Source: Sedimentitalea arenosa (GTDB lineage: Bacteria > Pseudomonadota > Alphaproteobacteria > Rhodobacterales > Rhodobacteraceae). From it: 64,000 nucleotides of DNA. Positions within the stretch are counted from its first letter, which is position 1. The number at the start of each line of letters is the position of its first letter. A program made the translations under genes and the position numbers. The notes below the pieces were generated by a model that did no database searches, had not been told where the DNA came from, and saw only the letters and a program-made list of their open reading frames with translations. Shown piece by piece: positions 25,045 to 34,685 of this stretch. The DNA is taken from assembly GCF_016428585.1 (NCBI RefSeq), contig NZ_JAELVR010000012.1:1-64000 (forward strand). Direction: 5' to 3'.

Positions 25045-26280
25045 ATGATTGGGCGCAAGGGACAGCGCAAATCAGAAGCAGATGAAGTCGATGTGGTCCG
25101 ACCCAAGGGGTTTGACGACTTCGAACTGCGTCTCGGTGATACCATGCGCGGCGAACGCGCCACCATGGGCAAGTCGCTGTTGGACGTTCAGCGCGAATTG
25201 CGGATCAAGGCCTCCTACATCGCCGCGATAGAAAACTCGGACCCTTCGGCCTTTGACACGCCCGGCTTCATCGCCGGCTACGTGCGCTCCTATGCCCGCT
25301 ATCTCAACATGGACCCGGACGAGGCCTTTGCCGCATTCTGCGAGGAAAGCGGATTCTCGGTGGCGCATGGCATGTCCGCCGAAGCATCGGTGGTGAAGAA
25401 ATCCGCCGCCATCCGCAAGGATCAGGCCAAGTCGAACGGCGGCGTCCGTGACCCGTTCATCACGCCCAACACGCCCTTCATCCCGTCCGGCGAATCTGTC
25501 TTCAACCAGATCGAAGCGCGCGCGATCGGCTCGATGCTGGTGCTGGTCGCACTGATCGGGGGGCTGGGTTACGGCGGCTGGTCGGTTCTGAAACAGGTGC
25601 AGCAGGTCAAGATGGCGCCGGTTGACCAAGCGCCCGTGGTGCTGTCCGATCTCGACCCGCTGAAGGCGGCACAGCCCGGTGGCACCGAAGATCCGGTTTT
25701 GGCCGGTCTCGATACGCCGACCGCCGAGGCGCTGGACCGACTCTACCGGCCGCAGGCGCTGGACGTGCCGGTGCTGGTGGCGCGTGATGCGCCGATCTCG
25801 ACGCTCGATCCGCGTAGCGTGGGCAGTTTCGCACAGCCCGAGCTGCCCGATGTGCAGGTCGCGCAACGGGACGAAAACGATCCGCGCCGCGGCATCATCG
25901 TGCCGCAGGTGGTCGAGGAGACAGCGCCGCAGCTGCGCATGGTGGCCGTGCGCCCGTCTTGGGTGCGGGTGCGTGCGGCCGATGGCACCGTGATTTTCGA
26001 AGGCATTTTGGAAAGCGGGCAGGGCTATGACGTGCCGCTGACCGAAGATCCGCCAACCTTGCGTGCAGGAGAATCGGGTGCGATCTATTTCGCGCTCGGC
26101 GACCGGCATTTCGGACCGGTGGGCGAACGGGGCCAGGTCACCTCGAACGTGGCGTTGTCGATCGACGCGGTGCAGGAGCGCTTCGAGGTGGCGGACCTGC
26201 AGCAGGACAGTGACCTGGCGCGCATGGTCGCCGAGGCGCAGACAGCGCCCGATCCCGAGGTCCCGGTCACGCAACCCTGA
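25045..26280 (+). CDS. RodZ-like helix-turn-helix membrane protein
   Basis: The protein has 411 residues. A Cro/RodZ-type HTH (about 28-95: [20 protein letters not shown], then [26 protein letters not shown]) is followed by a transmembrane helix at about 155-175 and a Pro-rich periplasmic linker. A DUF4115-like C-terminal domain follows (about 305-385: [21 protein letters not shown] broken at LES, then [13 protein letters not shown]). RodZ couples MreB to the elongasome in rod-shaped cells. It is followed 88 bp later by ispG. Confidence 0.85.
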   Translation: MIGRKGQRKSEADEVDVVRPKGFDDFELRLGDTMRGERATMGKSLLDVQRELRIKASYIAAIENSDPSAFDTPGFIAGYVRSYARYLNMDPDEAFAAFCEESGFSVAHGMSAEASVVKKSAAIRKDQAKSNGGVRDPFITPNTPFIPSGESVFNQIEARAIGSMLVLVALIGGLGYGGWSVLKQVQQVKMAPVDQAPVVLSDLDPLKAAQPGGTEDPVLAGLDTPTAEALDRLYRPQALDVPVLVARDAPISTLDPRSVGSFAQPELPDVQVAQRDENDPRRGIIVPQVVEETAPQLRMVAVRPSWVRVRAADGTVIFEGILESGQGYDVPLTEDPPTLRAGESGAIYFALGDRHFGPVGERGQVTSNVALSIDAVQERFEVADLQQDSDLARMVAEAQTAPDPEVPVTQP

Positions 26281-26368
26281 GCGGCGCGCCCATTGCCGCG
26301 CCGCCGTGCGCGGGCTATCTCTGGCACTGAACGCGAACCCGCAACACCCGCAAAACGGAGCCGATGTC

Positions 26369-27499
26369 ATGTCGCTCAACCACGTCCGCCCCTGGCGCAA
26401 CATCTATCGCCGCGAGTCGCGACAGATCATGGTCGGCAACGTGCCGGTCGGTGGCGATGCCCCGATCGCGGTGCAGACCATGACGAACACGCTGACCACC
26501 GACGTGGCGGCGACCGTGGCGCAGGTGCAGGCCGCGGCCGAGGCCGGTGCCGATATCGTGCGCGTCTCGGTGCCCGACGAGGCTTCGTCCCGTGCGCTGA
26601 AGGAGATCGTCGCCGAAAGCCCGGTGCCGATCGTTGCGGACATCCATTTTCACTACAAGCGCGGCATCGAGGCCGCCGAGGCGGGTGCCGCCTGCCTGCG
26701 GATCAATCCCGGCAACATCGGGGACGAGCGGCGCGTCAAGGACGTGATCCAGGCGGCACGCGACCACAAGTGCTCGATCCGGATCGGGGTCAACGCGGGC
26801 AGCTTGGAAAAGCACCTGCTTGAGAAGTATGGCGAACCCTGTCCCGATGCGATGGTGGAAAGCGGGCTGGAGCATATCCGCATTCTGCAGGACAACGATT
26901 TTCACGAATTCAAGATCAGCGTGAAGGCCAGCGACGTGTTCATGTCGGCCGCCGCCTACCAACAGCTGGCCGAGGCGACGGATGCACCGATTCATCTGGG
27001 CATCACCGAAGCGGGCGGGCTGGTCAGCGGCACGATCAAGAGCGCCATCGGCCTTGGCAACCTGCTGTGGATGGGGATTGGCGACACGATCCGGGTGTCG
27101 CTGTCGGCCGACCCGGTCGAAGAGGTGAAGGTCGGCTTTGAGATTCTGAAATCGCTCGGCCTGCGGCACCGCGGCGTCAACATCATCAGCTGTCCCAGCT
27201 GCGCCCGGCAGGGGTTCGACGTGATCAAGACGGTCGAGGCGCTTGAGAAGCGGCTGGAACACATCAAGACGCCCATGAGCCTGAGCATCATCGGCTGCGT
27301 GGTCAACGGGCCTGGCGAGGCGTTGATGACGGATGTCGGATTTACCGGCGGCGGCGCCGGCTCGGGCATGGTCTATCTTGCCGGCAAGCAGAGCCACAAG
27401 CTCAGCAACGAGGCGATGATCGATCACATCGTCGAACAGGTCGAGCGAAAGGCCGCCGAACTGGACGCGGCAGCGGCGGCGCAGGACGCCGCCGAGTAA
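26369..27499 (+). CDS. ispG: 4-hydroxy-3-methylbut-2-en-1-yl diphosphate synthase
   Basis: This 376-residue iron-sulfur enzyme of the MEP isoprenoid pathway (GcpE) converts MEcPP to HMBPP. Cluster ligands are visible in [13 protein letters not shown] and in [13 protein letters not shown]; the N-terminal TIM barrel shows [14 protein letters not shown] and [10 protein letters not shown]. The Met at 26369 starts it ([12 protein letters not shown]) behind an ACGGAG motif. A longer upstream frame exists but is out of character. Confidence 0.97.
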   Translation: MSLNHVRPWRNIYRRESRQIMVGNVPVGGDAPIAVQTMTNTLTTDVAATVAQVQAAAEAGADIVRVSVPDEASSRALKEIVAESPVPIVADIHFHYKRGIEAAEAGAACLRINPGNIGDERRVKDVIQAARDHKCSIRIGVNAGSLEKHLLEKYGEPCPDAMVESGLEHIRILQDNDFHEFKISVKASDVFMSAAAYQQLAEATDAPIHLGITEAGGLVSGTIKSAIGLGNLLWMGIGDTIRVSLSADPVEEVKVGFEILKSLGLRHRGVNIISCPSCARQGFDVIKTVEALEKRLEHIKTPMSLSIIGCVVNGPGEALMTDVGFTGGGAGSGMVYLAGKQSHKLSNEAMIDHIVEQVERKAAELDAAAAAQDAAE

Positions 27500-27505
27500 G
27501 GCCGG

Positions 27506-28252
27506 TCAGCCGCGCTTGTCCGCGACGATCAGTTCCATCTGGTCGGCGGGCAGGAAGCCGCGCAGCAATTCGTCCTCCAGAACGAAGGTCGGCGTACCGC
27601 TGATCTGAAGCTTCTGCGCCAGCGCACGGGTGGCGGCGATCTCGGCGGTGACCTCCTCGCTGTCCATCCGCTCGAGGATCGCGTCCGCATCGAGCCCGAA
27701 CCCGTCGGCGAGACGGCGCAGGACGACGTCGGTCAGATCGCCGTTCAACTCCATCAGCGCATCATGCACCTGGATATAGGCTTCGTCGCCCGCCACCTGT
27801 TTGGTGGCGATGGCAAAGCGCGAGGACAGCATGGACGCTTCGCCAAGGATCGGGAATTCCTTGATGATGACGCGGATGTTGCCATCGTTCTTCAGCAGCT
27901 TCGCGACTTCGGGCTTGGCACGGCGGCAGTATCCGCAGCGATAATCCATGAATTCGACCAGGGTGATGTCGCCTTCGGGATTTCCGCCCACGTAGGAAAA
28001 GCCGTCGTCGAAGATGTCGTCGGCATTGGCGGCGACGAGGCCGAGATCGGCCTCGGCCTGAGCCTCGGCCTTGCGTTGCTCCATCAGGTTGACGGCCTCG
28101 ATGATGACCTCTGGATTGTCCATCAGATAGGCGCGAACCTCGGCGCGGAACGCCTCGCGTTCGGCATCGGTCATCGCGGTCAGATCGGCGGACTGGGCCG
28201 GAGCTGCCATGAGGGCAAGGGCGGTCAGGGCAGGGGCGGCGAAGCGGATCAT
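27506..28252 (-). CDS. exported DsbA-family thiol:disulfide oxidoreductase
   Basis: The protein has 248 residues from the Met at 28252, with signal peptide about 1-21 (QSA-DL). It has an N-terminal helical extension (ScsC/BdbD-like, about 25-80), then a thioredoxin fold with CGYC at 106-109 (MDYRCGYCRRAKPEV) and the cis-Pro segment SGTPTFVLED. It probably oxidises or shuffles disulfides in periplasmic proteins. Its start overlaps the end of the M48-TPR gene by 4 bp, so the pair is co-translated. It is convergent with ispG. Confidence 0.92.
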   Translation of the reverse strand: MIRFAAPALTALALMAAPAQSADLTAMTDAEREAFRAEVRAYLMDNPEVIIEAVNLMEQRKAEAQAEADLGLVAANADDIFDDGFSYVGGNPEGDITLVEFMDYRCGYCRRAKPEVAKLLKNDGNIRVIIKEFPILGEASMLSSRFAIATKQVAGDEAYIQVHDALMELNGDLTDVVLRRLADGFGLDADAILERMDSEEVTAEIAATRALAQKLQISGTPTFVLEDELLRGFLPADQMELIVADKRG

Positions 28253-29625
28253 CGATTCTTCCTTTTCGAGGATTGGTCTGCGGCAATGAACACATCCTGC
28301 GCCCGCTGCCAAGGTGCGGAGCCCCGCGGTAACAGTCTTGTGGCCCGCTGTGCCTGGGGACGTGCGTCCTCCAGCCTGCCTTGCAGGGCATAGCGTTCGG
28401 CCGTGGTCAGCGCCGCCATGCCGGTGTCATCGACCCGGGCATAGGCGAGCGCGAGATCGCGCAGCACGCGGGTGTCGCGGAAATCGCGCGAGCGAGCGTT
28501 TTCGAGCGGTTCGAGCGCGGCCCTGGGTTGTCCGTTCGCCAGCAGCGCGCGGCCATAGCCACCCAGCAGCAGCGCGTTGCGCGGCGATAGCGAGACAGCG
28601 GTTTCGTATTCGACGACAGCGGCGTCCGTCTTGCGGTTCTCGAGCAGGATCTGGCCCTTGAGATCGTGATAGAACGGATCTTCCGGGCGCAGCGCGATTG
28701 CCGCGTCGATGGCGGCCCGGGCCTTTGCGAAGTCGTTCAACCGGTGGTGCGCTATGGCCTCGCGCATGTGGCGCACGTCCTCGTAGGTTTCGCCTTCGAC
28801 GCGTCGTTGGGTCCAACTTGGCGCCCGGGTGAAGGCTGAAAGCTTGCCGTGGATGCGAGCGAACCAGTAGGCGTCCTCGGGATCGATCGCCGGCAGGTCG
28901 CCAGCCGCCGCGACATAGCCTTCGGCGGCGCGAATACGGTCCCGGGTCAGCGGATGCGAGCGCATGTAGGGATCCTGCAACCCGACGCTGAGCGCCTCCT
29001 GCCCCTGAAAGGTGCGGTGCACGTCGACGAGACCCTGCGGATTCACCCCGGCGCTCTGCATGAAATATGCGGCGGAGCGGTCGGCGGCAGCTTCCTCGGC
29101 CCGCGTATGTGCCAGGAAGCTGCGCATAGCGGAACTGGCGGTACCGAAGGCGATGCCGCCTGCAGCATCGCCCGCGCCTGCCCCCGCAGCGATCAGCGCC
29201 AGGACGGTGCCCAGCCCTGCGGCGGTACGCGCGCTCTTCATGTTGCCGACGCGCCGGGCGATATGTCCATTGGCGATATGCGCGGCCTCGTGCGCGATCA
29301 CCGCCTGCAACATCGCCGGATCCGTCATCTTGAGAACCAGTCCGGAATGCAGGAAGATGGTCTGACCGTCGATCACGAAGGCGTTGAGAGAGCTGTCATC
29401 GACCAGTAGCACCCGTACCCGGTTCGGGTTCAAGCCTGCGGCTCGCAGAACAGGGGCAGACAGCTGTGTCAGCCCGTGCTCGATGTCGGCGTCCCGAAGC
29501 AGCGAGATCGCCGCGGCGGGCAGGGCCCCGAGCAGCAGTATCAGGGCGGTCAGCGCGGTGAGCGCGGCGCGTGCCCGCAGGCAGGCAAGGATTGACGCCG
29601 GACGGGATACACGTTCAAACCGCAT
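28249..29625 (-). CDS. M48-family metalloprotease with TPRs (BepA-like)
   Basis: This 458-residue exported protease has a signal peptide to about residue 39 and the zinc motif HEAAH at 112-116. A third ligand is in AEEAAADRSAAYF, and about four TPR-like repeats lie at 315-455. This order matches BepA/YfgC, which degrades or rescues misassembled LptD and other outer-membrane proteins in the periplasm. It is co-translated with a DsbA-type protein, which is consistent with disulfide-dependent outer-membrane assembly control. It is divergent from the aminotransferase gene, with 22 bp between the starts. Confidence 0.9.
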   Translation of the reverse strand: MRFERVSRPASILACLRARAALTALTALILLLGALPAAAISLLRDADIEHGLTQLSAPVLRAAGLNPNRVRVLLVDDSSLNAFVIDGQTIFLHSGLVLKMTDPAMLQAVIAHEAAHIANGHIARRVGNMKSARTAAGLGTVLALIAAGAGAGDAAGGIAFGTASSAMRSFLAHTRAEEAAADRSAAYFMQSAGVNPQGLVDVHRTFQGQEALSVGLQDPYMRSHPLTRDRIRAAEGYVAAAGDLPAIDPEDAYWFARIHGKLSAFTRAPSWTQRRVEGETYEDVRHMREAIAHHRLNDFAKARAAIDAAIALRPEDPFYHDLKGQILLENRKTDAAVVEYETAVSLSPRNALLLGGYGRALLANGQPRAALEPLENARSRDFRDTRVLRDLALAYARVDDTGMAALTTAERYALQGRLEDARPQAQRATRLLPRGSAPWQRAQDVFIAADQSSKRKNR

Positions 29626-29647
29626 GGCCGCACCATGGGAGAGCGAT

Positions 29648-30796
29648 ATGCGAAACTCAACCCGGTCCCGGGTCGATCCCTTCATTGTGATGGACGTGAT
29701 GGAAGCCGCGCGCCGCGCCGAGGCCGAGGGACGCCGGATCATCCACATGGAAGTCGGCCAGCCCGGAACACCGGCGCCGCGAGGCGCAACGCAGGCGCTC
29801 GAGCGCGCGATGCGAGACCAGCCGCTTGGCTATACTGTAGCTTTGGGTCTGCCCGAGCTTCGGGCGCGGATCGCGCGGCTGTATGGCGACTGGTACGGGG
29901 TCGATCTGAACTCAGATCGGGTGGTGGTCACCTCGGGTTCGTCCGGCGGGTTCATCCTGGCCTTCACCGCGCTGTTTGACACCGGCGACCGCGTCGGGAT
30001 CGGAGCGCCCGGCTATCCCAGCTATCGGCAGATCCTGCGGGCGCTGGATCTGGTCCCGGTCGACTTGCCGACTGCGCCGGAAAATCGCTTGCAACCGGTG
30101 CCCGCGGATGTCGCCGGGCTGGACCTTGCGGGGCTGATGGTCGCGTCGCCCGCCAACCCGACCGGCACGATGCTGGACCGTGCCGCGATGGGCGCGCTGA
30201 TTGAGGCGGCGCAGGAGCAGGGCGCGGCCTTCATCAGCGACGAGATCTACCACGGGATCGAGTACGAGGCCAAGGCGGTGAGCGCGCTGGAACTGACTGA
30301 CGACTGCTATGTCATCAATTCCTTTTCCAAGTATTTCAGCATGACGGGCTGGCGCATAGGCTGGATGGTGGTGCCCGAGGACCATGTGCGCGTGATCGAA
30401 CGGATCGCCCAGAACATGTTCATCTGCCCGCCCCACGCGAGCCAGGTTGCTGCACTTGCGGCGATGGAGTGTAACGACGAGTTGCAGGCCAATATGGCCG
30501 TCTATCGCGCCAACAGGGCGCTGATGCTCGACGGTTTGCCGAAGGCGGGCTTCACGCGGATTGCGCCACCGGACGGGGCTTTCTACGTCTACGCGGACGT
30601 ATCCGATCTGACCGATGACAGCCGGGCTTTTGCGGCCGAAATTCTCGACAAGGCGGGTGTGGCGGTGACGCCTGGGCTGGATTTCGACCCGGTGCGCGGG
30701 CATGGGACGCTACGGTTTTCCTATGCGCGGGCGACTGCGGATATCGAGGAAGGTCTGGCGCGGCTTACACGGTTCATGGCGGAGCGGCAGGCGTGA
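29648..30796 (+). CDS. class I/II pyridoxal-phosphate aminotransferase
   Basis: The protein has 382 residues and starts at the Met at 29648. Fold type I motifs are clear: HMEVGQPGTPAP, SSGGFILAF (PLP phosphate region), ASPANPTGTM, DEIYHGIEY, and the Schiff-base lysine in NSFSKYFSMTGWRIGW. Closest general type is the aspartate/tyrosine or MalY/PatB-like aminotransferases; substrate is unassigned. Its stop overlaps the GTG of the downstream amidase by 4 bp. Confidence 0.92.
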   Translation: MRNSTRSRVDPFIVMDVMEAARRAEAEGRRIIHMEVGQPGTPAPRGATQALERAMRDQPLGYTVALGLPELRARIARLYGDWYGVDLNSDRVVVTSGSSGGFILAFTALFDTGDRVGIGAPGYPSYRQILRALDLVPVDLPTAPENRLQPVPADVAGLDLAGLMVASPANPTGTMLDRAAMGALIEAAQEQGAAFISDEIYHGIEYEAKAVSALELTDDCYVINSFSKYFSMTGWRIGWMVVPEDHVRVIERIAQNMFICPPHASQVAALAAMECNDELQANMAVYRANRALMLDGLPKAGFTRIAPPDGAFYVYADVSDLTDDSRAFAAEILDKAGVAVTPGLDFDPVRGHGTLRFSYARATADIEEGLARLTRFMAERQA

Positions 30797-32013
30797 TCCG
30801 GCTGTGCACAGCACTTGCGGCGCTCTGGCTGCTGACCGCGGCCGCGACGGCGCAATCATTCAGCGGTGTGGCGCGGGTCGACGCCGCGCAGAGCCGGATC
30901 ACCGATGACGGGTGGAGCGGTGCGCGCATCGCTCTTGCGCTGAGCCAGGGCGTGCCGTGGCGGCTGTTCACCCTGAACGATCCGCCGCGCCTGGTGCTGG
31001 ACTTCAAGGAGGTCGATTGGTCCGGACTTCGGCGCGACAGCTTTCTGGACAGCCGAAAGGTCTCGCAAGTGCAGTTCGGCGCCTACGTGCCGGGCTGGTC
31101 CCGCATGGTCGGCGAACTGGCCGAGCCGATGGGCGTGCGCGCGGCGGCGCTGGACGTGGACGAGGGCACGGGGGCCGCGCGGTTGACTGTGCGGCTCGAG
31201 CCGGTATCGCTTGAGGCATTCGCCGCCGCGGCCGGCGCGCCGCAGGACCCGCGCTGGGACCTGCCCGTGCCCCAAAACCTGGCGCCGCCGCCTCCGCGCG
31301 CGGCCGATGCGCCGCTGCGCGTGGTTCTGGACCCGGGCCACGGAGGTATCGATCCCGGGGCCGAGACCGACAGCATCGACGAGAAAACCCTGATGCTGAC
31401 CTTCGCACGCGAATTGCGCGACCTGTTGCGCCGAAGCGGCGGCTTTGAGGTGGTGCTGACACGCGACTCCGATGTCTTCGTGTCGCTGGAACAGCGCATT
31501 GCCATCGCGCACGAGGCCGGCGCCGACGTCTTCCTGTCTCTGCATGCCGATTCGCTGGCCGAAGGCGCGGCGCATGGCGCGACCGTCCATGTTCTGTCTC
31601 GCGACGCTTCGGACGTCGCCAGCGCCAAGCTCGCCGAACGCCACGACCGCGACCAGCTGCTGTCGGGTGTCGATCTCAGCACGGCGGATGACGAGGTGAC
31701 CGGCGTTCTGCTGGACCTCGCACGTCAGGAAACGCAGCCACGCGCGGAGGCGCTGGCCCGGGCGCTGGTCGATGGCATGAGCGAAGCGGGCGGTCCGATG
31801 AACCGACGTCCGCTGCGCCGCGCGGCCTTTTCGGTGCTGAAAGCCGCCGATATTCCCTCGGCCTTGGTCGAAGTCGGCTTTCTCAGCAGTTCCCGCGATC
31901 TCGCCAACCTGAAGAACCCCGCGTGGCGTGCGGCGATGGCGCAGGGCATTCGCAACGGGCTGCGCGCCTGGCAGGCGTCCAATGCGGCGCAGCGTCCGCT
32001 GGTGCGACAGTAA
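30793..32013 (+). CDS. amiC: N-acetylmuramoyl-L-alanine amidase with AMIN domain
   Basis: The protein has 406 residues from a GTG at 30793 within the aminotransferase stop overlap. A signal peptide (about 1-19, TAA-TAQ) is followed by an AMIN targeting domain (about 25-135) and the Amidase_3 catalytic domain (about 175-395). Zinc ligands are in VVLDPGHGGIDPG, the Glu of the next strand and SLHADS, and the catalytic Glu is in LVEVGFLSS. It cleaves septal peptidoglycan during daughter-cell separation. The gene precedes PBP1A, giving a cell-wall cluster. The symbol is by architecture only. Confidence 0.9.
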   Translation: MIRLCTALAALWLLTAAATAQSFSGVARVDAAQSRITDDGWSGARIALALSQGVPWRLFTLNDPPRLVLDFKEVDWSGLRRDSFLDSRKVSQVQFGAYVPGWSRMVGELAEPMGVRAAALDVDEGTGAARLTVRLEPVSLEAFAAAAGAPQDPRWDLPVPQNLAPPPPRAADAPLRVVLDPGHGGIDPGAETDSIDEKTLMLTFARELRDLLRRSGGFEVVLTRDSDVFVSLEQRIAIAHEAGADVFLSLHADSLAEGAAHGATVHVLSRDASDVASAKLAERHDRDQLLSGVDLSTADDEVTGVLLDLARQETQPRAEALARALVDGMSEAGGPMNRRPLRRAAFSVLKAADIPSALVEVGFLSSSRDLANLKNPAWRAAMAQGIRNGLRAWQASNAAQRPLVRQ

Positions 32014-32109
32014 AGCCCGCAGCGTCAGGCGGTTTCTTGCCCGGTTGTGTTTTGACCCTGACCCGCCCGATCCCTATATTGGCGCTACCGTACGAGTAGG
32101 GGCTTCACC

Positions 32110-34662
32110 GTGATCCGGTTCATCTTATCCTTCTTCGGGGCGATCTTCACGCTCCTGACGCTTGGCGTGGCGTTGATCGCGCTCAGCATCGGTGCGGTGT
32201 TCTGGGTCTATGGCCGCGATCTGCCCAGCCACGAGTCGCTGGCACAGTACAAGCCACCCACGATCAGCCGGATCTATTCGGGCGAAGGACACCTGATCGA
32301 CGAGTTCTCGCAGGAGCGCCGCCTGTTCGCGCCCGCGGACGAGATCCCCGACCTGATCAAGCAGGCTTTCATCTCGGCCGAGGACAAGAATTTCTACAGC
32401 CACAAGGGCTATGACACGCGCGGCATCGCGGCCGCCGCCATCGAGGCGGTGCAGACGCGTGGCGAAACCGTACGCGGGGCATCGACCATCACCCAGCAGG
32501 TCATGAAGAATTTCCTGCTGTCGGGCGATCGCCGCATCGAGCGCAAGACCAAGGAGATCATTCTGGCCGCCCGTCTCGAGGAGACGTTAGACAAGGAGAA
32601 GATCCTCGAACTGTACCTGAACGAGATCTATCTCGGGCAGAACTCCTATGGTGTGGCCGCGGCCAGCCAGACCTATTTCAACAAGACGCTGGCCGAGCTT
32701 GCCCCGCACGAGGCGGCGTTCCTGGCGTCCCTTCCGAAAGCGCCCAGCGACTATCATCCGGTGCGCCGCAAGGACCGGCTCCTGGCGCGGCGCAACTTCG
32801 TTCTCAAGGAAATGTACGAGAACGGGTATATCGACCAGGCAAGCTATCAAGCCGAGGTCAACGCGCCGCTGCGGTCGGTTCAGAATGGCGACTTCGAAAG
32901 CTTCCGCACGGCCCTGCCGCCGCGTGACTATTTCACCGAAGAAATCCGCCGCCAGCTGGCCGAGGATTTCGGCGAGGGCGAGTTCTTTACCGGCGGCTTC
33001 ACCGTGCGCGCCACGATCGACGAGGAGATGCAGGAGGTCGCGGCGGCCGCGTTGCGTGCGGAGCTTGAGCAATACGACCGCGGGATCGGCATCTGGCGCG
33101 GCACAGGTGAGAAGATCGCCGCCGACCAGTTGGGCAGCGAGGACACCTGGCGCGCCGCGCTGTCGGACGCCGACGTGCCGCGCGACATCACGCTGAACGG
33201 CGAATGGCACCCGGCGGTGGTGCTCAGCATCGGCGAGCAGAATGCCCGTATCGGCATCGAGGGCGTCGACGAGGATGCTGATGGTCATTGGATCGAGGCA
33301 AAGGACGTTCAGTGGGCGCGCAAGCGGCGCAGCGACGGGTCGCTGGCCAGCAAGGCGAAAGTGGCGGGCGACCTTCTCGAGGTGGGCGATGTGGTTCTGG
33401 TGCGCGCGATGACGAGCGACGAGGACGGATCTTTCATCCGCTGGACGCTCAGGCAGGTGTCGGAAGTGCAAGGCGGGTTCATGGCGATGGACGTGAACAC
33501 CGGTCGCGTCCTCGCGATGCAGGGCGGGTTCAGCTACCAGGATTCCGTGTTCAATCGCGCCACCCAGGCACAGCGCCAGCCGGGGTCGAGCTTCAAGCCT
33601 TTCGTCTATGCCGCGGCGCTGGACAGCGGCTACTCGCCTGCGACCATCGTGGTGGACGCCCCGATCGAGATCAACACGCCGCAAGGCCTGTGGCGGCCGC
33701 GCAATTCGACCAACAAGTTCTACGGGCCGACGCCCTTGCGCACCGGTATCGAGCAGTCGCGAAACCTGATGACCATTCGTCTGGCGCAGGAAGTCGGGAT
33801 GCCCGTTGTCGCCAAATACGCCGAACGGTTCGGTGTCTATGACGACATGGGGCCGTATCTTGCCAACTCGCTGGGGTCTGAGGAGACCACGCTCTACAAG
33901 ATGGTGGCGGCCTACGCGATGTTCGCCAACGGTGGCGAACGGGTGGAGCCGACGCTGGTCGACCGGATCCAGGACCGCTATGGCGAAACGATCTATCGCC
34001 ATGACAAGCGGCAATGCCTTGACTGCAACTCGCCGGCGCTCGCTGCCAACGCGACCCCACGCATCGTAAGCGACCGCGAACGGGTGATGGATGCGATCAC
34101 GGCCTACCAGCTGACGTCGATGATGAAGGGCGTGGTCGATCGCGGCACCGCCAGCGGTGTCGTGAACCTGCCGGTGCCGACCGCAGGCAAGACCGGTACC
34201 ACCAATGACGCGCGCGACGTCTGGTTCATCGGCTTCACCAGCAACATCGTCGCCGGTTGCTATATCGGCCACGATCGTCCCCGCCCGCTGGGCCGCGGCG
34301 CCTATGGCTCGTCATTGTGCGGGCCGGTGTTCCAGTCGTTCATGACCAAGGCGACCGAGAAATACGGCGGCGGCCCGTTCGACGTGCCGCCTGGGGGCTA
34401 CTTCATCAAGATCGACCGGTTCACCGGTGCGCGCCTGCCGGATGACGCGTCCGGCAACTACGTCGTGGCCGAGTATTTCCGCGACGGGCAAGACCCGGGC
34501 TTCGGGCTGACCTATGACGGCGGCTTCGCCATGGGCTCGAACCTGCCGCTGTTCGAAGAGGTGAGCAGCGGTGGTCGCCAGGTGCAGACATCGACCGGCG
34601 GCACAGCGGTGGTCGGACCCAAGGCGAACTTCGGAACGGTCAGCTCGGGCGGACTCTACTGA
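32110..34662 (+). CDS. mrcA: penicillin-binding protein 1A
   Basis: This 850-residue bifunctional class A PBP has a cytoplasmic tail and transmembrane helix at about 5-32. The GT51 glycosyltransferase shows EDKNFYSHKGYD, RGASTITQQVMKNF and LYLNEIYLGQ. A long OB-like insert of the PBP1A type follows (about 320-455), then a transpeptidase with the active-site SSFKPF (about 494), SRN (about 555) and KTGTTNDARD (about 695). It polymerises and crosslinks peptidoglycan. It follows amiC by 96 bp on the same strand. Confidence 0.96.
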   Translation: MIRFILSFFGAIFTLLTLGVALIALSIGAVFWVYGRDLPSHESLAQYKPPTISRIYSGEGHLIDEFSQERRLFAPADEIPDLIKQAFISAEDKNFYSHKGYDTRGIAAAAIEAVQTRGETVRGASTITQQVMKNFLLSGDRRIERKTKEIILAARLEETLDKEKILELYLNEIYLGQNSYGVAAASQTYFNKTLAELAPHEAAFLASLPKAPSDYHPVRRKDRLLARRNFVLKEMYENGYIDQASYQAEVNAPLRSVQNGDFESFRTALPPRDYFTEEIRRQLAEDFGEGEFFTGGFTVRATIDEEMQEVAAAALRAELEQYDRGIGIWRGTGEKIAADQLGSEDTWRAALSDADVPRDITLNGEWHPAVVLSIGEQNARIGIEGVDEDADGHWIEAKDVQWARKRRSDGSLASKAKVAGDLLEVGDVVLVRAMTSDEDGSFIRWTLRQVSEVQGGFMAMDVNTGRVLAMQGGFSYQDSVFNRATQAQRQPGSSFKPFVYAAALDSGYSPATIVVDAPIEINTPQGLWRPRNSTNKFYGPTPLRTGIEQSRNLMTIRLAQEVGMPVVAKYAERFGVYDDMGPYLANSLGSEETTLYKMVAAYAMFANGGERVEPTLVDRIQDRYGETIYRHDKRQCLDCNSPALAANATPRIVSDRERVMDAITAYQLTSMMKGVVDRGTASGVVNLPVPTAGKTGTTNDARDVWFIGFTSNIVAGCYIGHDRPRPLGRGAYGSSLCGPVFQSFMTKATEKYGGGPFDVPPGGYFIKIDRFTGARLPDDASGNYVVAEYFRDGQDPGFGLTYDGGFAMGSNLPLFEEVSSGGRQVQTSTGGTAVVGPKANFGTVSSGGLY

Positions 34663-34685
34663 CCCGCCCCACAACCGCGCCGCAA

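Noticed and set aside
32587-34272. Minus-strand frame of 561 codons opposite PBP1A
   Set aside because: Shadow of the PBP1A coding strand with no recognisable domain.
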